This document shows positions 17,155 through 25,686 of a stretch of 64,000 bases of DNA, piece after piece (position 1 is the first letter of the stretch; the number at the start of each line of letters is the position of its first letter). The translations under genes and the position numbers were made by a program. The DNA is from an uncultured Lachnospiraceae bacterium. Lineage in GTDB: Bacteria > Bacillota > Clostridia > Lachnospirales > Lachnospiraceae. The notes beneath the pieces were generated by a model. The model was given only the letters and a program-made list of their open reading frames with translations. It had not been told where the DNA came from and ran no database searches. The stretch lies in NCBI GenBank assembly GCA_948794795.1, contig CAQGLR010000017.1, forward strand, positions 1 to 64,000, read 5' to 3'.

Positions 17155-18879
17155 TCATTTTGGTGTGTAAAAATTCTGTGTACCATAATATCCATATGTA
17201 CTGTTATTGTTATATGCATATCCTGTACCAAGACGTGTAAAATTACTATCTAACATATTAGAACGGTGTCCTTTTGAATTAAACCACCCATTTGCAGCTG
17301 ATATAGATGTTTCACGTCCTGCACTAATATTTTCACCTGCATAACCATATACAATTCCTGCATTTTTCATACGCTGGAAGGGATCAAGTCCTTCAAGGTT
17401 TGTATGGTCAAAATAATCCTTATCTGCCATATCCTGGCTATGCGCCTTTGCTGTACCTGCTGCTATATCACACCATTCTAATAACGCAACGCCATTCCTT
17501 GCACGTATTGAATTAGTTAAATCAAAAATTTCCAGTGATATATTTTTTAATATTGTTTCATCATATGGATTGCCAGTTCTTTTAGCAGCATCACTTTTTA
17601 CCACCTGTATACCTGTAATTTTCTGTGTATCAAGAGTATCAAAAAATATTTTATATGAATATCCATCACTGGTAAAAGAACGCTCTTTATCTATTGTATA
17701 TGATTTATTAAATAATTTATTAACATCTTCAATTCCTGAACCAGCATTTAAAGTATCATATGAAAAACCAAGTGCATCTGTATATACACCTACAACCTTA
17801 CCATCTGCAACAGCCGCCATTACAAATCTTGTATAGTCTGAGTTATAAATATAATAATCATATATATACATTGTTTCATCAATTCTTGATGGTTCCCCAA
17901 AATCTTCTTTTAATTGTGTTACGCTTTCACCTATAACAATTTCCTTATCCCCTGTACTAACTTTTACTTCTTTAACAGGAACTGGTGTATCTTCTGGCTC
18001 CAATGTTGGTTCTGGTACAGGAGCAGGTGTAACGGGAACTGGTGTTTCTGGCACTGGATTAACTGTAGCCGCTGGTTCTGGTGTATTTGCTGGTTCTGGT
18101 ATATTTGTTGGCTCTGGTGTAATTACTGGTTCTGGTGTAGTTGTTGTAATATCTGTACCAGTTGTAATATCTCCACCTGTCACTGGTGCTGTAGTAGCTG
18201 GTGTATTTGTTGGTTCTGGTGTTTTAGCTGGTGCCGGTGTTCCAGTTGGTGCTGGCGTTTTTGTTGGCACTGGTGTTTTTGTTGGTGCTGGTGTCTTCGT
18301 TGGCACTGGTGTCTTTGTTGGCACTGGTGTTTTTGTTGGTGCTGGTGTCCTCGTTGGCACTGGTGTTTTTGTTGGTGCTGGTGTCCTCGTTGGCACTGGT
18401 GTTACAGTTGGTATTGGCATCTTTGTTGGCACTGGGCCATTTGTCACCATAGGAGTTACTGTTACAGACGGACCATCTGTAATTACTGGTACTACTATTT
18501 CTGGAGTTCTTTGTGGTGATACTGATGGTGCTGGTGTTACAGAAGGTATTTTACGTTGTACTACCTTCACTTTACATACAACTTTTTTTCCAGATGACTT
18601 TGCTGTAATAATAGCTTGTCCAGCCTTTTTAGCCTTTACTTTTCCAGATTTAGATACACTTGCAACTTTAGGTTTATTAGAGGACCACTTTACCTTTTTA
18701 GATGCTCCCTTTACTGTAAGCTTCTTAGACTGCCCTATATAAAGAACAATCTTGTTTGCACTAATTTTCAGCTTCTTCTGTTTTGCTGCATTTATATGTG
18801 ACACATTATATGGTACAATCCCTTGTAAAACCAGCACTGCCACAAGAACAAAAGCAATCTTTTTAAATATTTTTTTCAT
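17155..18879 (-). CDS. Secreted CAP-domain protein with Big-like domain and Pro/Thr stalk
   Basis: This 574-residue protein has a signal peptide (1-32) and a bacterial Ig-like (Big_2) domain at about 35-108 (VKWSSNKPKVASVSKSGKVKA). A Pro/Thr stalk of 6-residue repeats follows (P-V/A-P-T-K-T, about 130-300), then a CAP-associated N-terminal domain (about 315-425) and a CAP/SCP domain (about 440-574). The last contains HSQDMADKDYFDH, GYAGENIS and GHRSNMLD, with the His and Glu residues usual in CAP proteins. It is probably exported and cell-surface associated. Function of bacterial CAP proteins is mostly unknown. Confidence 0.9.
   Translation of the reverse strand: MKKIFKKIAFVLVAVLVLQGIVPYNVSHINAAKQKKLKISANKIVLYIGQSKKLTVKGASKKVKWSSNKPKVASVSKSGKVKAKKAGQAIITAKSSGKKVVCKVKVVQRKIPSVTPAPSVSPQRTPEIVVPVITDGPSVTVTPMVTNGPVPTKMPIPTVTPVPTRTPAPTKTPVPTRTPAPTKTPVPTKTPVPTKTPAPTKTPVPTKTPAPTGTPAPAKTPEPTNTPATTAPVTGGDITTGTDITTTTPEPVITPEPTNIPEPANTPEPAATVNPVPETPVPVTPAPVPEPTLEPEDTPVPVKEVKVSTGDKEIVIGESVTQLKEDFGEPSRIDETMYIYDYYIYNSDYTRFVMAAVADGKVVGVYTDALGFSYDTLNAGSGIEDVNKLFNKSYTIDKERSFTSDGYSYKIFFDTLDTQKITGIQVVKSDAAKRTGNPYDETILKNISLEIFDLTNSIRARNGVALLEWCDIAAGTAKAHSQDMADKDYFDHTNLEGLDPFQRMKNAGIVYGYAGENISAGRETSISAANGWFNSKGHRSNMLDSNFTRLGTGYAYNNNSTYGYYGTQNFYTPK
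18190..18440 (-). repeat. 18-bp tandem repeat encoding the Pro/Thr stalk
   Basis: An 18-bp unit (minus-strand product P-V-P-T-K-T or P-A-P-T-K-T) is repeated about a dozen times with small changes. Some adjacent pairs are nearly identical, so the number of units could vary between strains. The open frames on the opposite strand here come from this low-complexity composition. Confidence 0.85.
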
Positions 18880-18924
18880 TATATTTCTCCTATATTATTA
18901 ATATATACATTATTTCCAAAACTA

Positions 18925-18939
18925 AACTGCCAGAGCCAC
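18925..18939. repeat. Possible remnant of the dispersed element core
   Basis: AACTGCCAGAGCCAC is identical to 15 bp of the right arm of the element at 61626-61868, and a degenerate ACACAACTTAT follows. It may be a decayed copy between the GH13 and CAP genes. Confidence 0.35.
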
Positions 18940-18971
18940 TATCAAAATTACACAACTTATAACCTGAAAGC

Positions 18972-20282
18972 CTACTTCTCCATAAGCCAGAATGCTGCGG
19001 AATATGGTGGAAGTTCACTTCCTCCGCCAAAATCATGTGGCTTTCCAGTAATCAAATCTTCTGCCATGCCACAGCCTGCATCAAAGTGTGCAACATATGG
19101 TTCATCAGATGCATTAATTGCTACCAGTACCCTTTCATCTTCACAAGCACGTTCAAATATGCACTGGTGGTTTGTAAGCACAACATTGCGGTAATTACCA
19201 TAATTCAAAGCCTTGCTGCCTTTCTTAGCTTTAGCAAGCTTAGCAATCCACTCTGCCAGTTCCCCAAACACGGGTTCTTCAAAGCATGCACGGAGTGCAG
19301 GGTCTCCCTCACTCTTATTTGCCTTTGCGCCCCACTCACTTCCATAATATACACAAGGAATACCAGGCATACCGAAATTCAGTGCATAAATTAATGGCAA
19401 ATGCTTTTCATTTGACAGGTTGCTTGCAATACGGGTTACATCATGGTTATCTACAAAGCTTAACAGATGCATGCCTTTATAGAGTGTCCATTCCTCTGGT
19501 CCATACTGCCTTGCAAGTGAATGGCATATCTCAAACATATTCATGCTGTTAAAGCTTGAATAAAGCCCTTTATAACACTCATAATTAGTAACAGAATGGC
19601 ACATATCATTATTTGCCCACTGTTTATAATCACCATGAAGAGTTTCACCTACAATAAAGAATTCTTCTTTTAGTGAATCTGTAAACTGGCGCAGCCTTTT
19701 TAAGAAATCCTTGTCCAGGCAGTATGCCACATCCAGGCGCAGCCCGTCAATACCAAATGTTTCAATCCAGTATTTCACTGCATCAAAAATATGCTGTATA
19801 ACCTCCTCATTGCGCAAGTTCAGCTTTACAAGGTCATAATTGCCTTCCCAGCCCTCATACCATAAACCATCATTATAATTAGAGTTGCCTCCAAAATTAA
19901 TATTAAACCAGTCACGGTACCTGGAATTCTCCCTGTTAGTAAGAACGTCCTGGAATGCCCAGAACCCACGTCCTACATGGTTAAATACACCATCAAGCAC
20001 AACCTTTATACCTTCTTTGTGCAGTTCCTCACAAACCTTTGTAAAATCATTATTACTGCCAAGCCGGCAGTCAATCTTTTTAAAATCCCTTGTGTTATAG
20101 CCATGTGTATCAGACTCAAACACAGGTGAAAAATATATAGCATCAGCTCCCAGCTTTACAATATGCGGAATCCAGTCAATTACTTTTAAAATACGGTGCT
20201 CTTCCACCCCGTCATTCTCAAATGGTGCTCCACAGAATCCTAATGGGTAAATCTGATAAAATACACTTTCGTATGCCCACAT
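18972..20282 (-). CDS. GH13 alpha-amylase family enzyme
   Basis: This 436-residue cytoplasmic protein (no signal peptide) carries the four GH13 regions: DGVFNH (97-102), GLRLDVA with nucleophile Asp184, GET with acid/base Glu213, and FVDNHD with Asp278. It should hydrolyse alpha-1,4-glucan oligosaccharides, perhaps as a cyclomaltodextrinase or neopullulanase-like enzyme, although the N-terminal accessory domain of that group is absent. The start at 20282 is set by a GGAGG site 7 bp upstream. An upstream in-frame ATG at 20342 lacks one. Its link to glgCD is only by theme. Confidence 0.9.
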   Translation of the reverse strand: MWAYESVFYQIYPLGFCGAPFENDGVEEHRILKVIDWIPHIVKLGADAIYFSPVFESDTHGYNTRDFKKIDCRLGSNNDFTKVCEELHKEGIKVVLDGVFNHVGRGFWAFQDVLTNRENSRYRDWFNINFGGNSNYNDGLWYEGWEGNYDLVKLNLRNEEVIQHIFDAVKYWIETFGIDGLRLDVAYCLDKDFLKRLRQFTDSLKEEFFIVGETLHGDYKQWANNDMCHSVTNYECYKGLYSSFNSMNMFEICHSLARQYGPEEWTLYKGMHLLSFVDNHDVTRIASNLSNEKHLPLIYALNFGMPGIPCVYYGSEWGAKANKSEGDPALRACFEEPVFGELAEWIAKLAKAKKGSKALNYGNYRNVVLTNHQCIFERACEDERVLVAINASDEPYVAHFDAGCGMAEDLITGKPHDFGGGSELPPYSAAFWLMEK

Positions 20283-20365
20283 AATATTGCCTCCTTTTTT
20301 TGCATATTTATCTGTACCATATGTAGTATACTGCAAATCCATGCTTACAGCAATATTTTATTGCA

Positions 20366-20454
20366 TTTAAATTTCCCCATTTTTTATACACAAAGATTAT
20401 ATTACTCTGGCAAATCCCAAAATACTTGTGTATTAAAAAATGGGGAAACTTAAA
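20366..20454. mobile_element. Short G-type element (about 89 bp)
   Basis: The ends TTTAAATTTCCCCATTTTTT and AAAAAATGGGGAAACTTAAA are inverted repeats of the G-type. The core is reduced to one arm (CACAAAGATTATATTACTCTG...), so this is an internal deletion derivative. No clear target duplication remains. It lies between the GH13 gene and the ABC permease gene. Confidence 0.75.
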
Positions 20455-20497
20455 TTTACTATAATATATTCCAATAAAGCTTCTGTTACCTGTGATA

Positions 20498-21694
20498 TTA
20501 TTTATTAAACATTATCTTCTCATTATTAAACATCCTTGTAAGTATAAATACGCCTATCCCTGTATATATAATATTACTTATAACAGAAACAATCATGCCA
20601 GAAGGCATTATATCCAGTGAGAAAATCCCTGTCATTGCCTGGACACTGTTATAAATTGGAATTACATAATAATACAGTTCTGTCTTTGTACCATCAATAA
20701 ACATACCACTTAACCCCACTAACATAACTACTATCATAAGTGGTGTAATATAGGTATTTGCTTCTTTTGTACTTTTAGCAAACGCTGATATTATTGATAT
20801 AAGTGTTACAATAAGCAGTACCGCCGCAAGTATTACAACAGCAAGCAGCAGATAGTCACTTACACCATATACATTTGTCTTAATATCTGATTCTCCTACA
20901 TTAGCAATCTTTGGAAGTGAAAGCATTGTTCCGATTGTACTTGACAGGCCGCTTAAAAGGGCAATAATTGACAATGCCATAATCTTTCCAAGTGCGATAT
21001 GGCTTCTCTTAGCTGGTGTTACAAGCATTGTTGCTATTGTACCTCTTTCCTTTTCACCAGAAATAGATTCAGGGCCTACAGCCATACATGCACTAAACAC
21101 AAACATCAGAAGCAGCATAGGCAGCATAGATGAAAATATAGAAGCAGCTGCATCGCTTTCACTTGCAAGGTCATATTGGACACTTTCATCTGCATTAATA
21201 TCAAACTTATTAGTCATTGCGGCCTCATATGAATCCATCATTTCTATAAACATTCCATAAACAGCCTGTGATTCTGTAGATGCTGAATTATAATAAACCT
21301 CTACCTGTGGTGCTTTATTTCCAGAAGCACTGTCATATGTTGCAACATCACTTTCAAAATTCTCTGGAAAAACCAGATATAAGTCAAGCCCGCTTTCATC
21401 ATTACTGATTTTCTCCTTAGCTTTCTCTGCACTGCCTGCATCTATATCAGTTATCTCACTGGCAATCCCTGCACTATCCATCATTGTCTTTATGCCTCCA
21501 GGCATATTTGTGCTTTCAATCTGGTATACATAACCATCATCAACTGTAACCATGTTATTTATAGCATCACCCATAAAATTATAAAGCACAAATATCATAA
21601 TGCCAGGCATAAGTATTGTACTGAATGCCATACGCTTGTCACTGAAAAACCTCTTTAATTCTTTCTTTAATATAGTAATAATTGTATTCTTCAT
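20498..21694 (-). CDS. ABC-2 type permease (NatB-like)
   Basis: This 398-residue membrane protein opens with a cytoplasmic KKELKRFFSDKRM segment and a first membrane helix (about 25-42). A large extracytoplasmic loop (about 45-185) follows, then five or so hydrophobic helices to the C-terminus. A KERGT segment fits the coupling helix of NatB/ABC-2 exporters. Together with the upstream ATPase it should form an efflux pump, possibly for sodium or a peptide. The start at 21694 has a GGAGG site 9 bp upstream. Confidence 0.85.
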   Translation of the reverse strand: MKNTIITILKKELKRFFSDKRMAFSTILMPGIMIFVLYNFMGDAINNMVTVDDGYVYQIESTNMPGGIKTMMDSAGIASEITDIDAGSAEKAKEKISNDESGLDLYLVFPENFESDVATYDSASGNKAPQVEVYYNSASTESQAVYGMFIEMMDSYEAAMTNKFDINADESVQYDLASESDAAASIFSSMLPMLLLMFVFSACMAVGPESISGEKERGTIATMLVTPAKRSHIALGKIMALSIIALLSGLSSTIGTMLSLPKIANVGESDIKTNVYGVSDYLLLAVVILAAVLLIVTLISIISAFAKSTKEANTYITPLMIVVMLVGLSGMFIDGTKTELYYYVIPIYNSVQAMTGIFSLDIMPSGMIVSVISNIIYTGIGVFILTRMFNNEKIMFNK

Positions 21695-21764
21695 AATATA
21701 ATCCTCCATGCCGCACTTTCTGCGGCTCAAAGAGTAATGAAAAATGCTGTTTTGCATTTTTCCA

Positions 21765-21827
21765 AGATTGAAACCATAATCATTCCTGGAGTGCGTTTTT
21801 TGCAGCCTTAGAATGATTTTTCAATCT
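21765..21827 (-). other. Intercistronic hairpin between the ABC ATPase and permease genes
   Basis: AGATTGAAA...AATCATTC (21765-21785) pairs with GAATGATTTTTCAATCT (21811-21827), giving a two-block stem of 17 bp with a small bulge. A second hairpin (AAAAATGC/GCATTTTT) lies at 21740-21762, closer to the permease start. Both are inside an apparent operon, so they may set the expression ratio of ATPase and permease rather than terminate transcription. Confidence 0.65.
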
Positions 21828-21862
21828 ACCTCCGCTAATTTCTTCCAGCCATTAATAACCAA

Positions 21863-22639
21863 TTATACCTCTTCACCAACAGTTTCCTTATAAATATCAA
21901 AAAACCTGTCTTCAAGGCTCTGTCCTGCCTTAATATTTTCCAAAGTATCACATGTTATCATTTTACCATTAATAATAATACCAACCCTGTCACATACCCT
22001 TTCAATAAGGCTGAAAATATGTGTTGATACAATTATAGTCTTGCCACGTTCCTTAAGTGTCTGTATAAAGTCTGTAACCACCCTTGCTGTAAGTACATCA
22101 AGTCCATTGGTAGGTTCATCAAATATAATTATATCAGGGTCATGTACTATGGAAACTGCAAGTGAAACCTTTTGTTTCATTCCTGTAGAAAGGTCTGCTA
22201 CCTTTACTTCTGCAAACTTTCCTATACCAAAAAGCCCAAATATCTCATTCTTCCTTTTATCCCTTACATCATCTGGCACACCATGAAGTTCTGAAAAGAA
22301 GTCATATAAATAATTTGGCGTAAAAAACTCTTCAAGTTTTAATTCACTTGTAAGAAACCCTATTTTCTGTCTTACAATGTCTGCTTCATTTACAATACTT
22401 GAACCATCAACCAGAGCATCACCGCCATCAGGTTTAATAAGAGTTGCAAGCATACGGAGTGTTGTGGTCTTTCCTGCACCATTAGGCCCTAGAAGTCCAA
22501 AAACCTCTCCTTCATAAGCCTTAAATGAAATACCATCAACAGCAACCTTCACTTTGCTATTTGTATGTTCAAGCTTCTGCTGTTTAGCTGAAAGCTTAAA
22601 AGTTTTATGTAACTTGTCCACAATTAGCAGTTCTTTCAT
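21863..22639 (-). CDS. ABC transporter ATP-binding protein (NatA-like)
   Basis: This 258-residue ATPase has Walker A GPNGAGKTT, signature LSTGMKQK, Walker B IIIFDEPTNGLD and the switch His in STHIF. The DEPTNGLD form and the sodium-exporter-like architecture fit the NatA group. It would power the ABC-2 permease encoded downstream. The start at 22639 follows an AGGAGG-like site; a longer frame to 22705 has none. The region upstream holds promoters for this gene and for the divergent microprotein gene. Confidence 0.9.
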   Translation of the reverse strand: MKELLIVDKLHKTFKLSAKQQKLEHTNSKVKVAVDGISFKAYEGEVFGLLGPNGAGKTTTLRMLATLIKPDGGDALVDGSSIVNEADIVRQKIGFLTSELKLEEFFTPNYLYDFFSELHGVPDDVRDKRKNEIFGLFGIGKFAEVKVADLSTGMKQKVSLAVSIVHDPDIIIFDEPTNGLDVLTARVVTDFIQTLKERGKTIIVSTHIFSLIERVCDRVGIIINGKMITCDTLENIKAGQSLEDRFFDIYKETVGEEV

Positions 22640-22904
22640 CTCTGTCCTCCTATAATTTAAATTTACAGCCATATAGGACAATAAAAGCCCTGTATGCCTG
22701 CCCATATTCGTTATATGGATAATACATTATACCACAAGTTGTATACCAGTGCACTATAATTATTTCTTACAATTTTCTATAATTATATTTTTTATTTTTT
22801 CAAGAATAATTTCATCCATCCTGCAAATAATATAGATGTTCCAAAACAACATTGTGGGTTCCCCACAAAATATTAATTGTGCAAAGCACAGAAAAGAGGT
22901 TATT

Positions 22905-23135
22905 ATGTCTAAAAATTCAAGTTATTTAAACAACACTTCTTCTAACAACAACTCATCAAACAGCACTTCTAACAACAGCCAGAATAAGAGCCAGAACAGC
23001 AGCACTGACAAGAGCCAGAACAAGAGCTCTAATAAATCAAGCAATGCTAATAACTGTGGCAGAAGTTCTAACAGCAGCTCAAATGAAACCAGTAAAAGTT
23101 CTAACAGCACTAACACTTCTAGCCAGGGCAGATAA
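22905..23135 (+). CDS. Ser/Asn-rich microprotein
   Basis: This 76-residue protein is almost entirely Ser, Asn, Lys, Gln and Thr, with recurring SQNKS and SSNKS units and a single NNCGR motif. It has no membrane segment or signal peptide and is likely disordered. A ribosome site GAGG lies 8 bp upstream, and the leader contains two small hairpins (TTGTGGG/CCCACAA at 22852-22868 and TGTGC/GCACA at 22879-22891). A clear terminator follows. I recognise no family. Spore-associated small proteins are one possibility, but nothing in the sequence proves it. Confidence 0.7.
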   Translation: MSKNSSYLNNTSSNNNSSNSTSNNSQNKSQNSSTDKSQNKSSNKSSNANNCGRSSNSSSNETSKSSNSTNTSSQGR

Positions 23136-23201
23136 GTTTTAATTTAATTTTATACAAAACTGAATAATAAATTATTAAATTTCCATTAATAATTTTATTA
23201 T

Positions 23202-23237
23202 GTGGCAGTACATATTGTACTGCCACTGTCGTTTTTC
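23202..23237 (+). terminator. Terminator of the microprotein gene
   Basis: GTGGCAGTAC (23202-23211) and GTACTGCCAC (23217-23226) form a 10-bp stem with a 5-nt loop, followed by GTCGTTTTT. It closes the single-gene unit 67 bp past the stop codon. Confidence 0.85.
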
Positions 23238-23284
23238 TGATACCTGCATAGAATATAGTAATACTTTTTGCCAGGAGAAAGCCT

Positions 23285-23602
23285 ATGACCTTTAAGATAA
23301 TTTCACCTGGAGACCTGGAATATTATCTGGACAGATATAACACTATATTAATAGATTTACGCGAAAAAGAGGATTTCCAAAAGGAACATATTCCTGGGGC
23401 AGTATGGGCTGACTGGGAAAAACTTGAAAAAAATATTGGCAGTATGCTTATGGCATATAATACAAACCCAGCCTGGATTATACTCTATTGTGCAAGGGGC
23501 AATATAAGCCTGCTTACAGCAAGAGACCTTGCACGCATGGGATACCCGGTAATCAGCATTAATGGAGGTTATGAACGCTGGAAAGCACACAATAATTTAT
23601 AA
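23285..23602 (+). CDS. Rhodanese-domain protein
   Basis: This 105-residue single-domain rhodanese has the CH2A-like segment LIDLREKEDFQKEHIPGA and the active-site loop CARGNIS with Cys69, then a C-terminal GGYERW. Such proteins carry sulfur as a persulfide on the Cys; the true partner here is unknown. An AGGAG ribosome site precedes the ATG. No sulfur-related genes are adjacent. Confidence 0.9.
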   Translation: MTFKIISPGDLEYYLDRYNTILIDLREKEDFQKEHIPGAVWADWEKLEKNIGSMLMAYNTNPAWIILYCARGNISLLTARDLARMGYPVISINGGYERWKAHNNL

Positions 23603-23663
23603 AAATTTAATATCTCCCTTGAAATCTGCCAGTTATTATGATAAACTAACAACATGTTCCTGG

Positions 23664-23752
23664 TATAAAATGTAAGAGTAAATCATTTTTTATATAGTGG
23701 TCAATGAAGGCCACGCATAATGTATTCTATCTCATTATGCGCGGTCTTTTAT
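23664..23752 (+). promoter_or_regulatory. Possible leader with terminator hairpin upstream of the symporter
   Basis: An extended -10-like element TGGTATAAA (23661-23669) is followed by a strong hairpin at 23708-23746 (GGCCACGCATAATG against CATTATGCGCGGTC) and a TTTTATT tail. It could simply terminate the rhodanese transcript. It could also act as an attenuator about 190 bp ahead of the symporter gene. I do not see the conserved core of a glycine riboswitch. The rest of the 333-bp gap shows no other clear structure. Confidence 0.5.
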
Positions 23753-23935
23753 TATTGGATAGTGCAGGGCTGTCCCCATGTATGCCACTGTCCCAGGACA
23801 AATACTGCGGTTATACGCAGAAAAAGGCTGAAGTTAAAAGAAAAAAGAAGAAAGGATAAAATGCAAACATTGGTACTCCACTCTTTATGTTTGCGCCTCA
23901 AATGAAAATATTCTACTTGGGGCTAGGTGTAAAAT

Positions 23936-25615
23936 ATGGATAAGTTTATTGAAAACCTTACAGATGTCCTTAACATCGTTGATGATTTTGTATGGGGGCC
24001 TGTTATGCTTGTTCTTCTAGTTGGTACAGGCGCATTCCTTACAATACGCACAAAAGCATTATGCTGGCGCAATCTTCCTTATGCCCTGAAAAGTGTACTT
24101 AGCAAAGAGGCACGCCAGAAAAAAGGTGATGGTGATGTTTCCCCATTCTCAGCACTCACAACTGCCCTTGCTGCCACTATTGGTACAGGAAATATAGTTG
24201 GTGTAGCTACAGCAATGGTATCCGGCGGGCCTGGTGCCCTTATATGGATGTGGATATCTGCAGCTTTCGGGCTTACATCCAAATTTAGTGAATGCATGCT
24301 TGCAATTAAATACCGTGAAATTAATAAAAAAGGTGAAATGTCTGGCGGACCCATGTATACAATGAAAAAAGCTTTTAAAAATAAAAAGCTTGGGGCTGTA
24401 CTTGGATGGTTCTTCGCACTATTTGCAGTTATAGCATCATTTGGCATCGGGAACCTTACACAGGCAAACTCTATTTCAACAGCACTTGAATCAACTTTTA
24501 ATGTACCTGTTACAATTACAGGTATTGTAATCACCATACTTGCACTTTTAATTATTCTTGGCGGCATCAAGTCTATATCTAAAGTATCCCAGGTAGTAGT
24601 ACCTCTTATGGCTGTATTTTACATAATAGCAGGACTTATTGTAATAATAGGTAATATAAATAATGTTCCTGCTGGTGTTGCAATGATTTTTAAAATGGCA
24701 TTTTCTGTAAAAGCGGTTGGCGGCGGCCTTTGCGGAAGTATTGTTGCTTCAATGACACAAGCCCTCCGCTTTGGTGTTGCACGTGGTGTATTTTCTAATG
24801 AAGCTGGCATGGGTTCTGCTGCTATTACGGCTGCTGCCGCATCTACTGATGACCCTGTACAGCAAGGATATATTAATATGACAGGTACATTCTGGGACAC
24901 TATCGTTGTATGTACAATTACAGGCCTGTGCATTGCAAGCTCTGGTGTACTTGGAACAACCGATACAGTGGCAACAGGCAGTTACTCATATATAAGTGGA
25001 GATTCTGGCAGCCAGCCATCCGTTTCAATAACTGCAATTAATGGTGATATAACCCAGACAACACTTTACACTACAGAATTAACTTACAAAGATGGCATTG
25101 CAACACTTAAGCTTGGCAATCCAAAAGAGGACAAAGAAATACTGCTTACCAGGAATACAGACAACACATCTTCTACAGAAACACTTGAAGGTACATGGAA
25201 AGATTCTGGCAGTAATGAATATATATTTGGTAATGACTTTTCTTATGAATATAAAGAACTTACAGTTGGTTCAGCACTTACAATAAAAGCATTTAAAACT
25301 GTACTTGGCAATGTTGGAGGCTGGCTGGTCTGTATAGGAATTACCTTATTTGCATTTTCCACAATACTAGGATGGGAATATCATGGTGAAAAAGCATTTG
25401 AATATATTTTTGGTACACATAAATACAATATATTTTACCGTATATTCTTTTCACTAATTGCATACATTGGTGCTACAACAACTCTTGAAATAGCATGGAA
25501 ATTCTCAGATATTGCCAATGCGCTTATGGCAATACCAAACCTTATATGCCTGCTTGCATTAAGCGGGGTAGTTGCAAGCGAAATTGAACGCTTCCAGAAA
25601 AATATTAAAAAGTAA
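23936..25615 (+). CDS. Sodium:alanine/glycine symporter (AGCS family) with inserted soluble domain
   Basis: This 559-residue membrane transporter carries the AGCS signature TIGTGNIVGVATAM (81-94) and about ten membrane helices. It imports alanine or glycine with sodium. Typical members have about 450-490 residues. The excess is a hydrophilic block at about residues 341-442, between the helix ending CIASSGVLG and the one starting SALTIKAF. It contains LEGTWKDSGSNEYIFG, similar in style to lipocalin-like beta domains. The insert probably faces outside. A terminator follows 27 bp downstream. Confidence 0.9.
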   Translation: MDKFIENLTDVLNIVDDFVWGPVMLVLLVGTGAFLTIRTKALCWRNLPYALKSVLSKEARQKKGDGDVSPFSALTTALAATIGTGNIVGVATAMVSGGPGALIWMWISAAFGLTSKFSECMLAIKYREINKKGEMSGGPMYTMKKAFKNKKLGAVLGWFFALFAVIASFGIGNLTQANSISTALESTFNVPVTITGIVITILALLIILGGIKSISKVSQVVVPLMAVFYIIAGLIVIIGNINNVPAGVAMIFKMAFSVKAVGGGLCGSIVASMTQALRFGVARGVFSNEAGMGSAAITAAAASTDDPVQQGYINMTGTFWDTIVVCTITGLCIASSGVLGTTDTVATGSYSYISGDSGSQPSVSITAINGDITQTTLYTTELTYKDGIATLKLGNPKEDKEILLTRNTDNTSSTETLEGTWKDSGSNEYIFGNDFSYEYKELTVGSALTIKAFKTVLGNVGGWLVCIGITLFAFSTILGWEYHGEKAFEYIFGTHKYNIFYRIFFSLIAYIGATTTLEIAWKFSDIANALMAIPNLICLLALSGVVASEIERFQKNIKK

Positions 25616-25641
25616 ATATAGAAATAGTGGTTTTAATTAAC

Positions 25642-25677
25642 AAAAGGCAATGCACCTGGGCATTGCCTTTTATTTTA
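25642..25677. terminator. Bidirectional terminator between convergent genes
   Basis: AAAAGGCAATGC (25642-25653) and GCATTGCCTTTT (25660-25671) form a perfect 12-bp stem with A and T runs on the two sides. It serves the symporter gene and the convergent membrane-protein gene. Confidence 0.92.
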
Positions 25678-25686
25678 TAATATATC

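Noticed and set aside
17914..18519. Long Cys/Trp-rich reading frame opposite the CAP gene
   Set aside because: It is the mirror of the 18-bp Pro/Thr repeat; composition is absurd for a protein and no ribosome site exists.
23606..23935. Glycine riboswitch upstream of the symporter
   Set aside because: The conserved glycine-aptamer core sequences are not recognisable; only a terminator hairpin is.
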